Part shown: one piece after another, positions 23,063 through 35,000 of the stretch
How the letters are laid out: each line of letters begins with the position of its first letter
Numbering within the stretch: the stretch's first letter is position 1
Source of the DNA: Calliopsis andreniformis
Taxonomy: Eukaryota > Arthropoda > Insecta > Hymenoptera > Andrenidae
Length of the DNA: 64,000 nucleotides
Direction: 5' to 3'
Assembly (NCBI RefSeq): GCF_051401765.1
Contig: NW_027480423.1
Location: forward strand, 11,966,001 to 12,030,000
Made by a program: the position numbers and the translations under genes
The notes under the pieces: model-generated
What the model was told of the DNA's origin: nothing
The model's database searches: none
Seen by the model: only the letters and a program-made list of their open reading frames with translations

Positions 23063-26000
23063 CGTAACTTTCACACTGGTTGCAATTATTCGGTTTATAC
23101 GATGGAAAAGCTGTTGCATCTTTATTGTATTTTATTCTTCTGGCGTTGACTTCTAAGGCCGTAACTATTAGATGTGGTGGAGCAACGCCCTAGAGTGACG
23201 CCTAGGTTGCCCGGAACGTAGAAATGACCATTACTTTCAAAATGTTTCCAATTATTCATTTTATACGCTGGAAAAACTGTTGTATTCATATTGTATTTTA
23301 TGCTTCTGGCGTTGACTTCTAAGGTACTAACTATTCGATCTGGTGGATCAACGCCCTAGGGTGAAGCCTAGGTTGGCCGGAATGTAGAAATGTCCATAAC
23401 TTTCACACTGGTTGCAATTATTCGTTTTATACGATGGAAAAGCTGTTGTATTTATATCGTATTTTATGCTTCTGGCGTTGACTTCTTAGGCCGTAACTAT
23501 TCGGTCTGGTGGAGCAACGCCCTGGAGTGAAACCTAGGTTGCCGGGAACGTAGAATTGGCCATCACTTTCAAACTGGTTGCAATTATTCCTGTTATATGA
23601 TGGAAACACTGTTGTATTTTTTTTGCATGTTATGGTTCGGGCGTAGACTTCTAAGGCCCTAACTATTCAGTCTGTTGGAGCAACGTCCTAGAGTGAGGCC
23701 TAGGTTGCCCGGAAAGTAGAAATGACCATAAGTTTCATACTGGTTGCAATTATTCGTTTTATACGATGGAAAAACTGTTGTATTTATATTGTATTTTATG
23801 CTTCTGGCGTTGACTTCTAAGGCACTAACAATTCGAGCTGGTGGAGGAACGCCCTACAGTGAAGCCTAGGTTGCCCGGAACGTAGAATTGGCCATCACTT
23901 TCAAACTGGTTGCAATTATTCCTGTTATGTGATGGAAACACTGTTGTATTCTAATTGCATTTTATGGTTCGGGCGTTGACTTCTAAGGCCCTAACTATTC
24001 AATCCGTTGGAGCAACGCCCTAGGGTGAAGTCTAGGTGGCTCGGAGAGTAGAAATGACCATAAGTTTCATACTGGTTGCAATTATTCGTTTTATACGATG
24101 GAAACGCTGTTGTATTTATATTGTACTTTATGCCTCTGGCGTTGACTTCTAAGGCCGTAGCTATTAGAGGGGGTGTAGCAACGCCCTAGAGTGACGCCTG
24201 GGGTGCTCGGAACGTAGAAATGACCATTACTTTCACACTGGTTGCAATTATTCGTTTTAAACGATGGAAAAACTGTTGTATTTATATTGTATTTTATGCT
24301 TCTGGCTTTGAATTCTAAGGCCCTAGCTGTTCGATCTAGTGGAGCAACGCCCTAGAGTGAAGCCAAGGTTGCTCGGAAAGTAGAAATGACCATAAGTTTC
24401 ATACTGGTTGCAATTATTCGTTTTATACGATGGAAAAAGCTGTTGTATTTATATTGTATTTTATGCTTCTGGCGTTTACTTCTAAGGACATAACTATTCA
24501 ATCTGTTGGAGCAACGCCATAGGGTGAAGCCTAGGTTGCTCGGAAAGTAGAAATGATCATAAGTTTCATACTGGTTGCAATTATTCGTTTTATACGATGG
24601 AAAAGCTGTTGTATTTATATTGTGTTTTATGATTTTGGCGTTGACTTCTAAGGCACTAACTATTCGATCTGTTGGAGCAACGCCCTAGAGAGAAGCCTAG
24701 GTTGCCCGGGACGTAGAATTGGCCATCACTTTCAAACTGGTTGCAATTATTCCTGTTATATGATGGAAGCACTGTTGTATTTTAATTGCATTTTATGCTT
24801 CGGGCGTTGACTTCTAAGGCCCTAACAATTCAATCTGTTGGAGCAACGCCTCGGGTGAAGCCTAGCTTGCTAGGAAAGTAGAAATGAACATAAGTTTCAT
24901 ACTGGTTGCAATTATTCGTTTTTACGATGGAAAAGCTGTTGTATTTATATCGTATTTTATGCTTCTGGCGTTGACTTCTTGGGCCGTAACTATTCGGTCT
25001 GGTGGAGCACCGCCCTGGAGTGTAACCTAGGTTGCCCGGAACGTAGAATTGGCCATCACTTTCAAACTGGTTGAAATTATTCCTGTTATATGATCGAAAC
25101 ACTGTTGTATTTTTTTTGCATTTTATGGTTCGGGCGTTGACTTCTAAGGCCCTAACTATTCAATCCGTTGGAGCAACGCCCTAGAGTGACGCCTAGGGTG
25201 CTTGGAACGTAGAAATGACCATTACTTTCACACTGGTTGCAATTATTCGTTTTATACGATGGAAAAACTGTTGTATTTATATCGTATTTTATGCTTCTGG
25301 CGTTTACTTCTAAGGACCTAACTATTAGATCTGGTGGAGCAACGCCCTCGAGTGAAGCCTAGGTTGCTCGGAATGTTGAAATGACCATAACTTTCACACT
25401 GGTTGCAATTATTCGTTTTATACGATGGAATAGCTGTTGTATTTATATCGTATTTTATGCTTCTGGCGTTGACTTCTTAGGCCGTAACTATTCGGTCTGG
25501 TGGAGCCACGCACTGGAGTGAAACCTAGGTTGCCCGGAACGTAGAATTGGCCATCACTTTCAAACTGGTTGCAATTATTCGTTTTATACGATGCAAACGC
25601 TGTTGTATTTATATCGTATCTTATGCTTATGGCGTTTACTTCTAAGGACCTAACTATTCGATCAGGTGGAGTAACGCGCTAGAGTGAATCCTAGGTTGCT
25701 GGGAATGTAGAAATGACCATAACTTTCACACTGGTTGCAATTATTCGTTTTATTCGATGGAAACGCTGTTGTATTTATATCGTATTTTATGCTTCTGGCG
25801 TTTACTTCTAAGGACATAACTATTCAATCTGTTGGAGCAACCCCATAGGGTGAAGCCTAGGTTGCTCGGGAAGTAGAAATGACCATAAGTTTCATACTGG
25901 TTGCAATTATTCGTTTTATACGATGGAAAAGCTGTTGTATTTATATTGTGTTTTATGCTTTTGGCGTTGACTTCTAAGGCACTAACTATTCGATCTGGTG

Positions 26001-26238
26001 GAGCAACGCCCTAGAGTGAAGCCTAGGTTGCCCGGGACGTAGAATTGGTATTCACTTTCAAGCTGGTTGCAATTATTCCTGTTATATTATGGTAACACTG
26101 TTGTATTTTTATTGCATTTTATGCTTCGGGCGTTGACTTCTAAGGCCCTAACCATTCAATCTGTTGGAGCAACGCCCTAGGGTGAAGCCTAGGTTGCTCG
26201 GAAGGTAGAAATGACCATAAGTATCATACTGGTTGCAA
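23063..26238 (+). repeat. HOR-II copy 2, partial, with monomer gain and loss
   Basis: This repeats 16,259 onward at an offset of 6,804-6,805 bp until about 24,950. There two monomers absent from copy 1 are present (24,951 to about 25,282, including GCACCGCCCTGGAGTGTAACC) and one monomer of copy 1 (about 18,120-18,290) is missing. The match then resumes at an offset of 6,971 bp and ends at about 26,238, exactly where copy 1 switches to the HOR-I tail. A one-base insertion is visible at about 24,434 (GATGGAAAAAGCTG). Confidence 0.85.
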
Positions 26239-28776
26239 TTATTCGTTTTATACGATGGAAAAACTGTTGTATTTATATTGTATTTTATGCTTTTGGCGTT
26301 GACTTCTAAGGCCCTAGCTGTTCGATCTAGTGGAGCAACGCCCTAGAGTGAAGCCTAGGTTGCCCGGAACGTAGAATTGGCCATCACTTTCAAACTGGTT
26401 ACACTTATTCGTTTTATACGATGCAAACGCTGTTGTATTTATATCGTATTTTATGCTTATGGCGTTTACTTCTAAGGACCTAACTATTCGATCTGGTGGA
26501 GCAACGCGCTAGAGTGGATCCTAGGTTGCTCGGAATGTAGAAATGACCATAACTTTCACACTGGTTGCAATTATTCGTTTTATACGATGGAAACGCTGTT
26601 GTATTTATATTGTACTTTATGCCTCTGGCGTTGACTTCTAAGGCCGTAGCTATTAGATGTGGTGGAGCAACGCCCTAGAGTGACGCCTAGGGTGCTCGGA
26701 ACGTAGAAATGGCCATTACTTTCACACTGGTTGCAATTATTCTTTTTATACGATGGAAAAGCTGTTGTATTTTTATTGCATTTTATGCTTCGGGCGTTGA
26801 CTTCTAAGGCTCTAACTATTCAATCTGTTGGAGCAACGCCCTAGGGTGAAGCCTAGGTTGCTCGGAAAGTAGAAATGACCATAAGTATCATACTGGTTGC
26901 AATTATTCGTTTTATACGATGGAACAACTGTTGTATTTATATTGTATTTTATGCTTCTGGCGTTGACTTCTAAGGCCCTAGCTGTTCGATCTAGTGGAGC
27001 AACGCCCTAGAGTGAAGCCCACGTTGCCCGGAAAGGAGAAATGGCCATCACGTTCAAACGGGTTGCAATTAATCCTTTTATACGATGGAAAAGCTGTTGT
27101 ATTTATATCGTATTTTATGCTTCTGGCGTTTACTTCTAAGGACCAAACTATTCGATCTGGTGGAGCAACGCACTAGAGTGAAGCCTAGGTTCCTCGGAAT
27201 GTGGAAATGACCATAACTTTCACACTGGTTACAATTATTCGTTTTATACGATGGAGACGCTGTTGTATTTATATTGTATTTTATGCCTCTGGCGTTGACT
27301 TCTAAGGTCGTAGCTATTAGATGTGGTGGAGCAACGCCCTAGAGTGACGCCTAGGGTGCTTGGAACGTAGAAATGACCATTACTTTCACACTGGTGGCAA
27401 TTATTCGTTTTATACGATGGAAAAGCTGTTGTGTTTATATCGTATTTTATGCTTCCGGCGTTGACTTCTTAGGCCGTAACTATTCGGTCTGGTGGAGCAA
27501 CGCCCTGGAGTGAAACCTAGGTTCCCCGGAACGTAGAATTGGCCATCACTTTCAAACTGGTTGCAATTATTCCTGTTATATGGTGGAAACACTGTTGTAT
27601 TTTTTTTGCATTTTATGATTCGGGCGTTGACTTCTAAGGCCCTAACTATTCAATCTGTTGGAGCAACGCCCTAGGGTGAAGCCTAGGTTGCTCGGAAAGT
27701 AGAAATGACCATAAGTTTCATACTGGTTGCAATTATTCGTTTTATACGATGGAAAAACTGTTGTATTTATATTGTATTTTATGCTTCTGGCGCTGACTTC
27801 TAAGGCACTAACTATTCGATCTGGTGGAGCAACGCCCTAGAGTGAAGCCTAGGTTGCCCGGAAGGTAGAATTGGCCCTCACTGTCAAACTGGTTGCAATT
27901 ATGCGTTTTATACGATGGAAAGACTGTTGTATTTATATTGTATTTTATGCTTCTGGCGTTGACTTCAAAGGCAATAACTATTCGATCTGGTGGAGCAACG
28001 CCCTAGAGTGAAGCCTAGGTTGCCCGGGACGTAGAATTGGCCATCACTTTCAAACTAGTTGCAATTATTCCTGTTATATTATGGAAACACTGTTGCATTT
28101 TTATTGCATTTTATGCTTCGGGCGTTGACTTCTAAGGCCCTAACTATTCAATCTGTTGGAGCAACGCCCTAGGGTGAAGCCTAGGTTGCTCGGAAAGTAG
28201 AAATGACCATAAGTATCATACTGGTTGCAATTATTCGTTTTATACGATGGAAAAACTGTTGTATTTGTGTTGTATTTTATGCTTCTGGCGTTGACTTCTA
28301 AGGCCCTAGCTGTTCGATCTAGTGGAGCAACGCCCTATCGTGAAGCCTAGGTTGCCCGGAACGTAGAATTGGCCATCACTTTCAAACTGGTTACAATTAT
28401 TCGTTTTATACGATGCAAACGCTATTGTATTTATATCGTATTTTATGCTTCTGGCGTTTACTTCTAAGGCACTAACTATTTGATCTGGTGGAGCAACGCC
28501 CTAGAGTGAAGCCTAGGTTGCTCGGAAAGTAGAAATGACCATCAGCTTCATACTGGTTGCAATTATTCGTTTTATACGATTTAAAAACTGTTGTATTTAT
28601 ATTGTATTTTATGCTTCTGGCGTTGACTTCTAAGGCACTAACTATTCGATCTGGTGGAGCAACGCCCTAGAGTGAAGCCTAGGTTGCCCGGAACGTAGAA
28701 TTGGCAATCACTTTCAAATTGGTTGCAATTAATCTTGTTATACGATGGAAAAACTGTTGTATTTTTATTGCATTTT
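26239..28776 (+). repeat. Linker segment with the first marker monomer
   Basis: About 15 monomers without a tandem partner immediately next to them. It holds the first occurrence of the marker monomer (CCCACGTTGCCCGGAAAGG at about 27,018) and of the CTTCCGGCGTTGACTTC and T8 monomers that dominate the right of the window. Most of it (26,453 to about 27,950, and again from about 28,020) recurs at 49,031 onward, offset 22,578 bp (136 monomers plus 2). It looks like the parental material for the right-hand repeats. Confidence 0.75.
26994..27180 (+). repeat. Marker monomer, first of 15 occurrences
   Basis: The marker is defined by CCCACGTTGCCCGGAAAGG followed by AATTAATCCTTTTATACG and CTAAGGACCAAAC. 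It occurs, by its GTGGAGCAACGCC start, at about 26,994, 30,149, 31,810, 32,972, 38,947, 41,605, 43,266, 44,428, 49,572, 52,062, 56,379, 57,707, 59,699, 61,027 and 62,355. The copies at 31,810 and 43,266 carry only its first half. The spacings are close to 19, 10, 7, 36, 16, 10, 7, 31, 15, 26, 8, 12, 8 and 8 monomers. Each copy opens a chance reading frame of 60 codons on the plus strand; I do not regard it as a gene. Confidence 0.85.
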
Positions 28777-29379
28777 ATGCTTCTGGCGTTCACTTCTTAG
28801 GCCCTAACTATTCGACCTGATGGAACAACAGCCTAGGGTGAAGCCTAGCTTGCCCGGAACGTAGAAATGACCATTACTTTCACACTGTTTGCAATTATTC
28901 CTTTTATACGATGGAAAAGCTGTTGTATTTATAACGCATTTTATGCTTCTGGCGTTGACTTCTTAGGACGTAACTATTCGGTCTGGTGGAGCAACGCGCT
29001 GGAGTGAAACCTTGGTTGCCCGGAACGTAGAATTGGCCATCACTTTCAAACTGGTTGCAATTATTCCTGATATATGATGGAAACACTGTTGTATTTTTTT
29101 TGCATTTTATGGTTCGGGCGTTGACTTCTAGGGCCCTAACTATTCAATCTGTTGGAGCAACGCCCTAGGGTGAAGCCTAGGTTGCTCGGAAAGTAGAAAT
29201 GACCATAAGTTTCATACTGGTTGCAATTATTCGTTTTATACGATGGAAAAACTGTTGTATTTATATTGTATTTTATGCTTCTGGCGTTGACTTCTAAGGC
29301 ACTATCTATTCGATCTGGTGGAGCAACGCCCTAGAGCGAAGCCTAGGTTGCCCGGAACGTAGAATTGGCCATCACTTCC

Positions 29380-29545
29380 AAACTGGTTGCAATTATTCCT
29401 GTTATATGATGGAAACACTGTTGTGTTTTTTTTTGCATTTTATTGTTCGGGCGTTGACGTCTAAGGCCCTAACTATTCAATCTGTTGGAGCAACGCCATA
29501 GGGTGAAGCCTAGGTTGCTCGGAAAGTAGAAATGACCATAAGTAT
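29380..29545 (+). repeat. T9-run monomer subtype (example)
   Basis: This monomer carries TTGTG followed by nine T and GCATTTTATTGTTCGGGC in place of the usual TATTTATATTGTATTTTATG. It recurs at about 31,090, 38,220, 39,885, 40,880, 42,540 and 55,655. A related T8 form (TTGTATTTTTTTTGC) is more common right of 16.8 kb. Neither run is seen left of 16.3 kb, so long T tracts mark the younger families. Confidence 0.8.
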
Positions 29546-30039
29546 CATACTGGTTGCAATTATTCGTTTTATACGATGGAAAAACTGTTGTATTTATATT
29601 GTATTTTATGCTTCTGGCGTTGACTTTTAAGGCCCTAGCTGTTCGATCTAGTGGAGCAACGCCTTAGAGTGAAGCCTAGGTTGCCTGGAACGTAGAATTG
29701 GCCATCACTTTCAAACTGGTTGCAATTATTCGTTTTATACGATGGAAAAGCTGTTGTATCTATATTGTATTTTATGCTTCTGGCGTTGACTTCTAAGGCA
29801 CTAACTATTCGATCTGGTGGAGCAACGCCCTAGAGGGAACCCTAGGTTGCCCGGGACGTAGAATTGGCCATCACTTTCAAACTGGTTGCAATTATTCGTG
29901 TTATATTATGGAAACACTGTTGTATTTTTATTGCATTTTATGCTTCGGGCGTTGACTTCTAAGGCTCTAACTATTCAATCTGTTGGAGCAACGCCCTAGG
30001 GTGAAGCCTAGGTTGCTCGGAAAGTAGAAATGACCATAA

Positions 30040-30148
30040 CTTTCACACTGGTTGCAATTATTCGTTTTATACGATGGAAACGCTGTTGTATTTATATTGT
30101 ATTTTATGCCTCTGGCGTTGACTTCTAAGGCCGTAGCTATTAGATGTG
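30040..30148 (+). repeat. Gene-conversion-like patch in block X
   Basis: In Y and X' the matching place (about 38,838 and 41,496) reads CATAAGTATCATACTGG, GGAACAACTG and GTTCGATCTAGTGG. Here it reads CATAACTTTCACACTGG, GGAAACGCTG and ATTAGATGTGGTGG, the form of a monomer two positions downstream (about 30,368-30,485). Length and register are unchanged and both flanks match Y and X', so about 110 bp were replaced without a crossover. The change puts an ATG just upstream and lengthens the chance frame there by one codon. Confidence 0.75.
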
Positions 30149-31809
30149 GTGGAGCAACGCCCTAGAGTGAAGCCCACGTTGCCCGGAAAGGAGAAATGGC
30201 CATCACGTTCAAACTGGTTGCAATTAATCCTTTTATACGATGGAAAAGCTGTTGTATTTATATCGTATTTTATGCTTCTGGCGTTTACTTCTAAGGACCA
30301 AACTATTCGATCTGGTGGAGCAACGCCCTAGAGTGAAGCCTAGGTTCCTCGGAATGTGGAAATGACCATAACTTTCACACTGGTTGCAATTATTCGTTTT
30401 ATACGATGGAAACGCTGTTGTATTTATATTGTATTTTATGCCTCTGGCGTTGACTTCTAAGGCCGTAGCTATTAGATGTGGTGGAGCAACGCCCTGGAGT
30501 GACGCCTAGGGTGCTTGGAACGTAGAAATGACCATTACTTTCACACTGGTGGCAATTATTCGTTTTATACGATGGAAAAGCTGTTGTGTTTATATCGTAT
30601 TTTATGCTTCCGGCGTTGACTTCTTAGGCCGTAACTATTCGGTCTGGTGGAGCAACGCCCTGGAGTGAAACCTAGGTTGCCCGGAACGTAGAATTGGCCA
30701 TCACTTTCAAACTGGTTGCAATTATTCCTGTTATATGGTGGAAACACTGTTGTATTTTTTTTGCATTTTATGCTTCGGGCGTTGACTTCTAAGGCCCTAA
30801 CTATTCAATCTGTTGGAGCAGCGCCCTAGGGTGAAGCCTAGGTTGCTCGGAAAGTAGAAATGACCATAAGTATCATACTGGTTGCAATTATTCGTTTTAT
30901 ACGATGGAAAAACTGTTGTATTTGTATTGTATTTTATGCTTCTGGCGTTGACTTCTAAGGCACTATCTATTCGATCTGGTGGAGCAACGCCCTAGAGCGA
31001 AGCCTAGGTTGCCCGGAACGTAGAATTGGCCATCACTTCCAAACTGGTTGCAATTATTCCTGTTATATGATGGAAACACTGTTGTGTTTTTTTTTGCATT
31101 TTATTGTTCGGGCGTTGACGTCTAAGGCCCTAACTATTCAATCTGTTGGAGCAACGCCCTAGGGTGAAGCCTAGGTTGCTCGGAAAGTAGAAATGACCAT
31201 AAGTATCATACTGGTTGCAATTATTCGTTTTATACGATGGAAAAACTGTTGTATTTATATTGTATTTTATGCTTCTGGCGTTGACTTCTAAGGCCCTAGC
31301 TGTTCGATCTAGTGGAGCAACGCCTTAGAGTGAAGCCTAGGTTGCCTGGAACGTAGAATTGGCCATCACTTTCAAACTGGTTGCAATTATTCGTTTTATA
31401 CGATGGAAAAGCTGTTGTACCCATATTGTATTTTATGCTTCTGGCGTTGACTTCTAAGGCACTAACTATTCGATCTGGTGGAGCAACGCCCTAGAGGGAA
31501 CCCTAGGTTGCCCGGGACGTAGAATTGGCCATCACTTTCAAACTGGTTGCAATTATTCGTGTTATATTATGGAAACACTGTTGTATTTTTATTGCATTTT
31601 ATGCTTCGGGCGTTGACTTCTAAGGCTCTAACTATTCAATCTGTTGGAGCAACGCCCTAGGGTGAAGCCTAGGTTGCTCGGAAAGTAGAAATGACCATAA
31701 GTATCATACTGGTTGCAATTATTCGTTTTATACGATGGAACAACTGTTGTATTTATATTGTATTTTATGCTTCTGGCGTTGACTTCTAAGGCCCTAGCTG
31801 TTCGATCTA

Positions 31810-32060
31810 GTGGAGCAACGCCCTAGAGTGAAGCCCACGTTGCCCGGAAAGGAGAAATGGCCATCACGTTCAAACGGGTTGCAATTAATCCTTTTATACG
31901 ATGGAAACGCTGTTGTATTTATATTGTATTTTATGCCTCTGGCGTTGACTTCTAAGGCCGTAGCTATTAGATGTGATGGAGCAACGCCCTAGAGTGACGC
32001 CTAGGGTGCTTGGAACGTAGAAATGACCATTACTTTCACACTGGTGGCAATTATTCGTTT
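31810..32060 (+). repeat. Marker region with one monomer lost
   Basis: Elsewhere the marker start lies 416 bp before the GTTGTGTTTATATCG monomer (32,972 to 33,388). Here the distance is 250 bp, exactly one 166-bp monomer less. The fusion falls in TTTTATACGATGGAAA, shared by the two monomers that were joined, and a private change (GATGTGATGG) follows it. The same fused form is at 43,266-43,516 in X', so the loss predates the 11.5-kb duplication. Confidence 0.82.
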
Positions 32061-35000
32061 TATACGATGGAAAAGCTGTTGTGTTTATATCGTATTTTAT
32101 GCTTCCGGCGTTGACTTCTTAGGCCGTAACTATTCGGTCTGGTGGAGCAACGCCCTGGAGTGAAACCTAGGTTGCCCGGAATGTAGAATTGGCCATCACT
32201 TTCAAACTGGTTGCAATTATTCCTGTTATATGGTGGAAACACTGTTGTATTTTTTTTGCATTTTATGATTCGGGCGTTGACTTCTAAGGCCCTAACTATT
32301 CATTCTGTTGGAGCAACGCCCTAGGGTGAAGCCTAGGTTGCTCGGAAAGTAGAAATGACCATAAGTTTCATACTGGTTGCAATTATTCGTTTTATACGAT
32401 GGAAAAACTGTTGTATTTATATTGTATTTTATGCTTCTGGCGCTGACTTCTAAGGCACTAACTATTCGATCTGGTGGAGCAACGCCCTAGAGTGAAGCCT
32501 AGGTTGCCCGGAAGGTAGAATTGGCCCTCACTGTCAAACTGGTTGCAATTATTCGTTTTATACGATGGAAAGACTGTTGTATTTATATTGTATTTTATGC
32601 TTCTGGCGTTGACTTCAAAGGCACTAACTATTCGATCTGGTGGAGCAACGCCCTAGAGGGAACCCTAGGTTGCCCGGGACGTAGAATTGGCCATCACTTT
32701 CAAACTGGTTGCAATTAATCGTGTTATATTATGGAAACACTGTTGTATTTTTATTGCATTTTATGCTTCGGGCGTTGACTTCTAAGGCTCTAACTATTCA
32801 ATCTGTTGGAGCAACGCCCTAGGGTGAAGCCTAGGTTGCTCGGAAAGTAGAAATGACCATAAGTATCATACTGGTTGCAATTATTCGTTTTATACGATGG
32901 AACAACTGTTGTATTTATATTGTATTTTATGCTTCTGGCGTTGACTTCTAAGGCCCTAGCTGTTCGATCTAGTGGAGCAACGCCCTAGAGTGAAGCCCAC
33001 GTTGCCCGGAAAGGAGAAATGGCCATCACGTTCAAACGGGTTGCAATTAATCCTTTTATACGATGGAAAAGCTGTTGTATTTATATCGTATTTTATGCTT
33101 CTGGCGTTTACTTCTAAGGACCAAACTATTCGATCTGGTGGAGCAACGCCCTAGAGTGAAGCCTAGGTTCCTCGGAATGTGGAAATGACCATAACTTTCA
33201 CACTGGTTGCAATTATTCGTTTTATACGATGGAAACGCTGTTGTACTTATATTGTATTTTATGCCTCTGGCGTTGACTTCTAAGGCCGTAGCTATTAGAT
33301 GTGGTGGAGCAACGCCCTAGAGTGACGCCTAGGGTGCTTGGAACGTAGAAATGACCATTACTTTCACACTGGTGGCAATTATTCGTTTTATACGATGGAA
33401 AAGCTGTTGTGTTTATATCGTATTTTATGCTTCCGGCGTTGACTTCTTAGGCCGTAACTATTCGGTCTGGTGGAGCAACGCCCTGGAGTGAAACCTAGGT
33501 TGCCCGGAATGTAGAATTGGCCATCACTTTCAAACTGGTTGCAATTATTCCTGTTATATGGTGGAAACACTGTTGTATTTTTTTTGCATTTTATGATTCG
33601 GGCGTTGACTTCTAAGGCCCTAACTATTCAATCTGTTGGAACAACGCCCTAGGGTGAAGCCTAGGTTGCTCGGAAAGTAGAAATGACCATAAGTTTCATA
33701 CTGGTTGCAATTATTCGTTTTATACGATGGAAAAACTGTTGTATTTATATTGTATTTTATGCTTCTGGCGCTGACTTCTAAGGCACTAACTATTCGATCT
33801 GGTGGAGCAACGCCCTAGAGTGAAGCCTAGGTTGCCCGGAAGGTAGAATTGGCCCTCACTGTCAAACTGGTTGCAATTATTCGTTTTATACGATGGAAAG
33901 ACTGTTGTATTTATATTGTATTTTATGCTTCTGGCGTTTACTTCTAAGGCACTAACTATTTGATCTGGTGGAGCAACGCCCTAGAGTGAAGCCTAGGTTG
34001 CTCGGAAAGTAGAAATGACCATCAGCTTCATACTGGTTGCAATTATTCGTTTTATACGATGGAAAAACTGTTGTATTTATATTGTATTTTATGCTTCTGG
34101 CGTTGACTTCTAAGGCACTAACTATTCGATCTGGTGGAGCAACGCCCTAGAGTGAAGCCTAGGTTGCCCGGAACGTAGAATTGGCAATCACTTTCAAATT
34201 GGTTGCAATTAATCTTGTTATACGATGGAAAAACTGTTGTATTTTTATTGCATTTTATGCTTCTGGCGTTCACTTCTTAGGCCCTAACTATTCGACCTGA
34301 TGGAACAACAGCCTAGGGTGAAGCCTAGCTTGCCCGGAACGTAGAAATGACCATTACTTTCACACTGTTTGCAATTATTCCTTTTATACGATGGAAAAGC
34401 TGTTGTATTTATAACGCATTTTATGCTTCTGGCGTTGACTTCTTAGGACGTAACTATTCGGTCTGGTGGAGCAACGCCCTGGAGTGAAACCTAGGTTGCC
34501 GGGAACGTAGAATTGGCCATCACTTTCAAACTGGTTGCAATTATTCCTGTTATATGATGGAAACACTGTTGTATTTTTTTTGCATGTTATGGTTCGGGCG
34601 TAGACTTCTAAGGCCCTAACTATTCAGTCTGTTGGAGCAACGTCCTAGAGTGAGGCCTAGGTTGCCCGGAAAGTAGAAATGACCATAAGTTTCATACTGG
34701 TTGCAATTATTCGTTTTATACGATGGAAAAACTGTTGTATTTATATTGTATTTTATGCTTCTGGCGTTGACTTCTAAGGCACTAACAATTCGAGCTGGTG
34801 GAGGAACGCCCTACAGTGAAGCCTAGGTTGCCCGGAACGTAGAATTGGCCATCACTTTCAAACTGGTTGCAATTATTCCTGTTATGTGATGGAAACACTG
34901 TTGTATTCTAATTGCATTTTATGGTTCGGGCGTTGACTTCTAAGGCCCTAACTATTCAATCCGTTGGAGCAACGCCCTAGGGTGAAGTCTAGGTGGCTCG

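Noticed and set aside
26994..27176. Recurring plus-strand frames of 60-61 codons at the marker monomer
   Set aside because: Same reason. Differences between copies follow the repeat history (substitutions and conversion patches) and not protein constraint; the 61-codon form at 30,146 results from the conversion-like patch.
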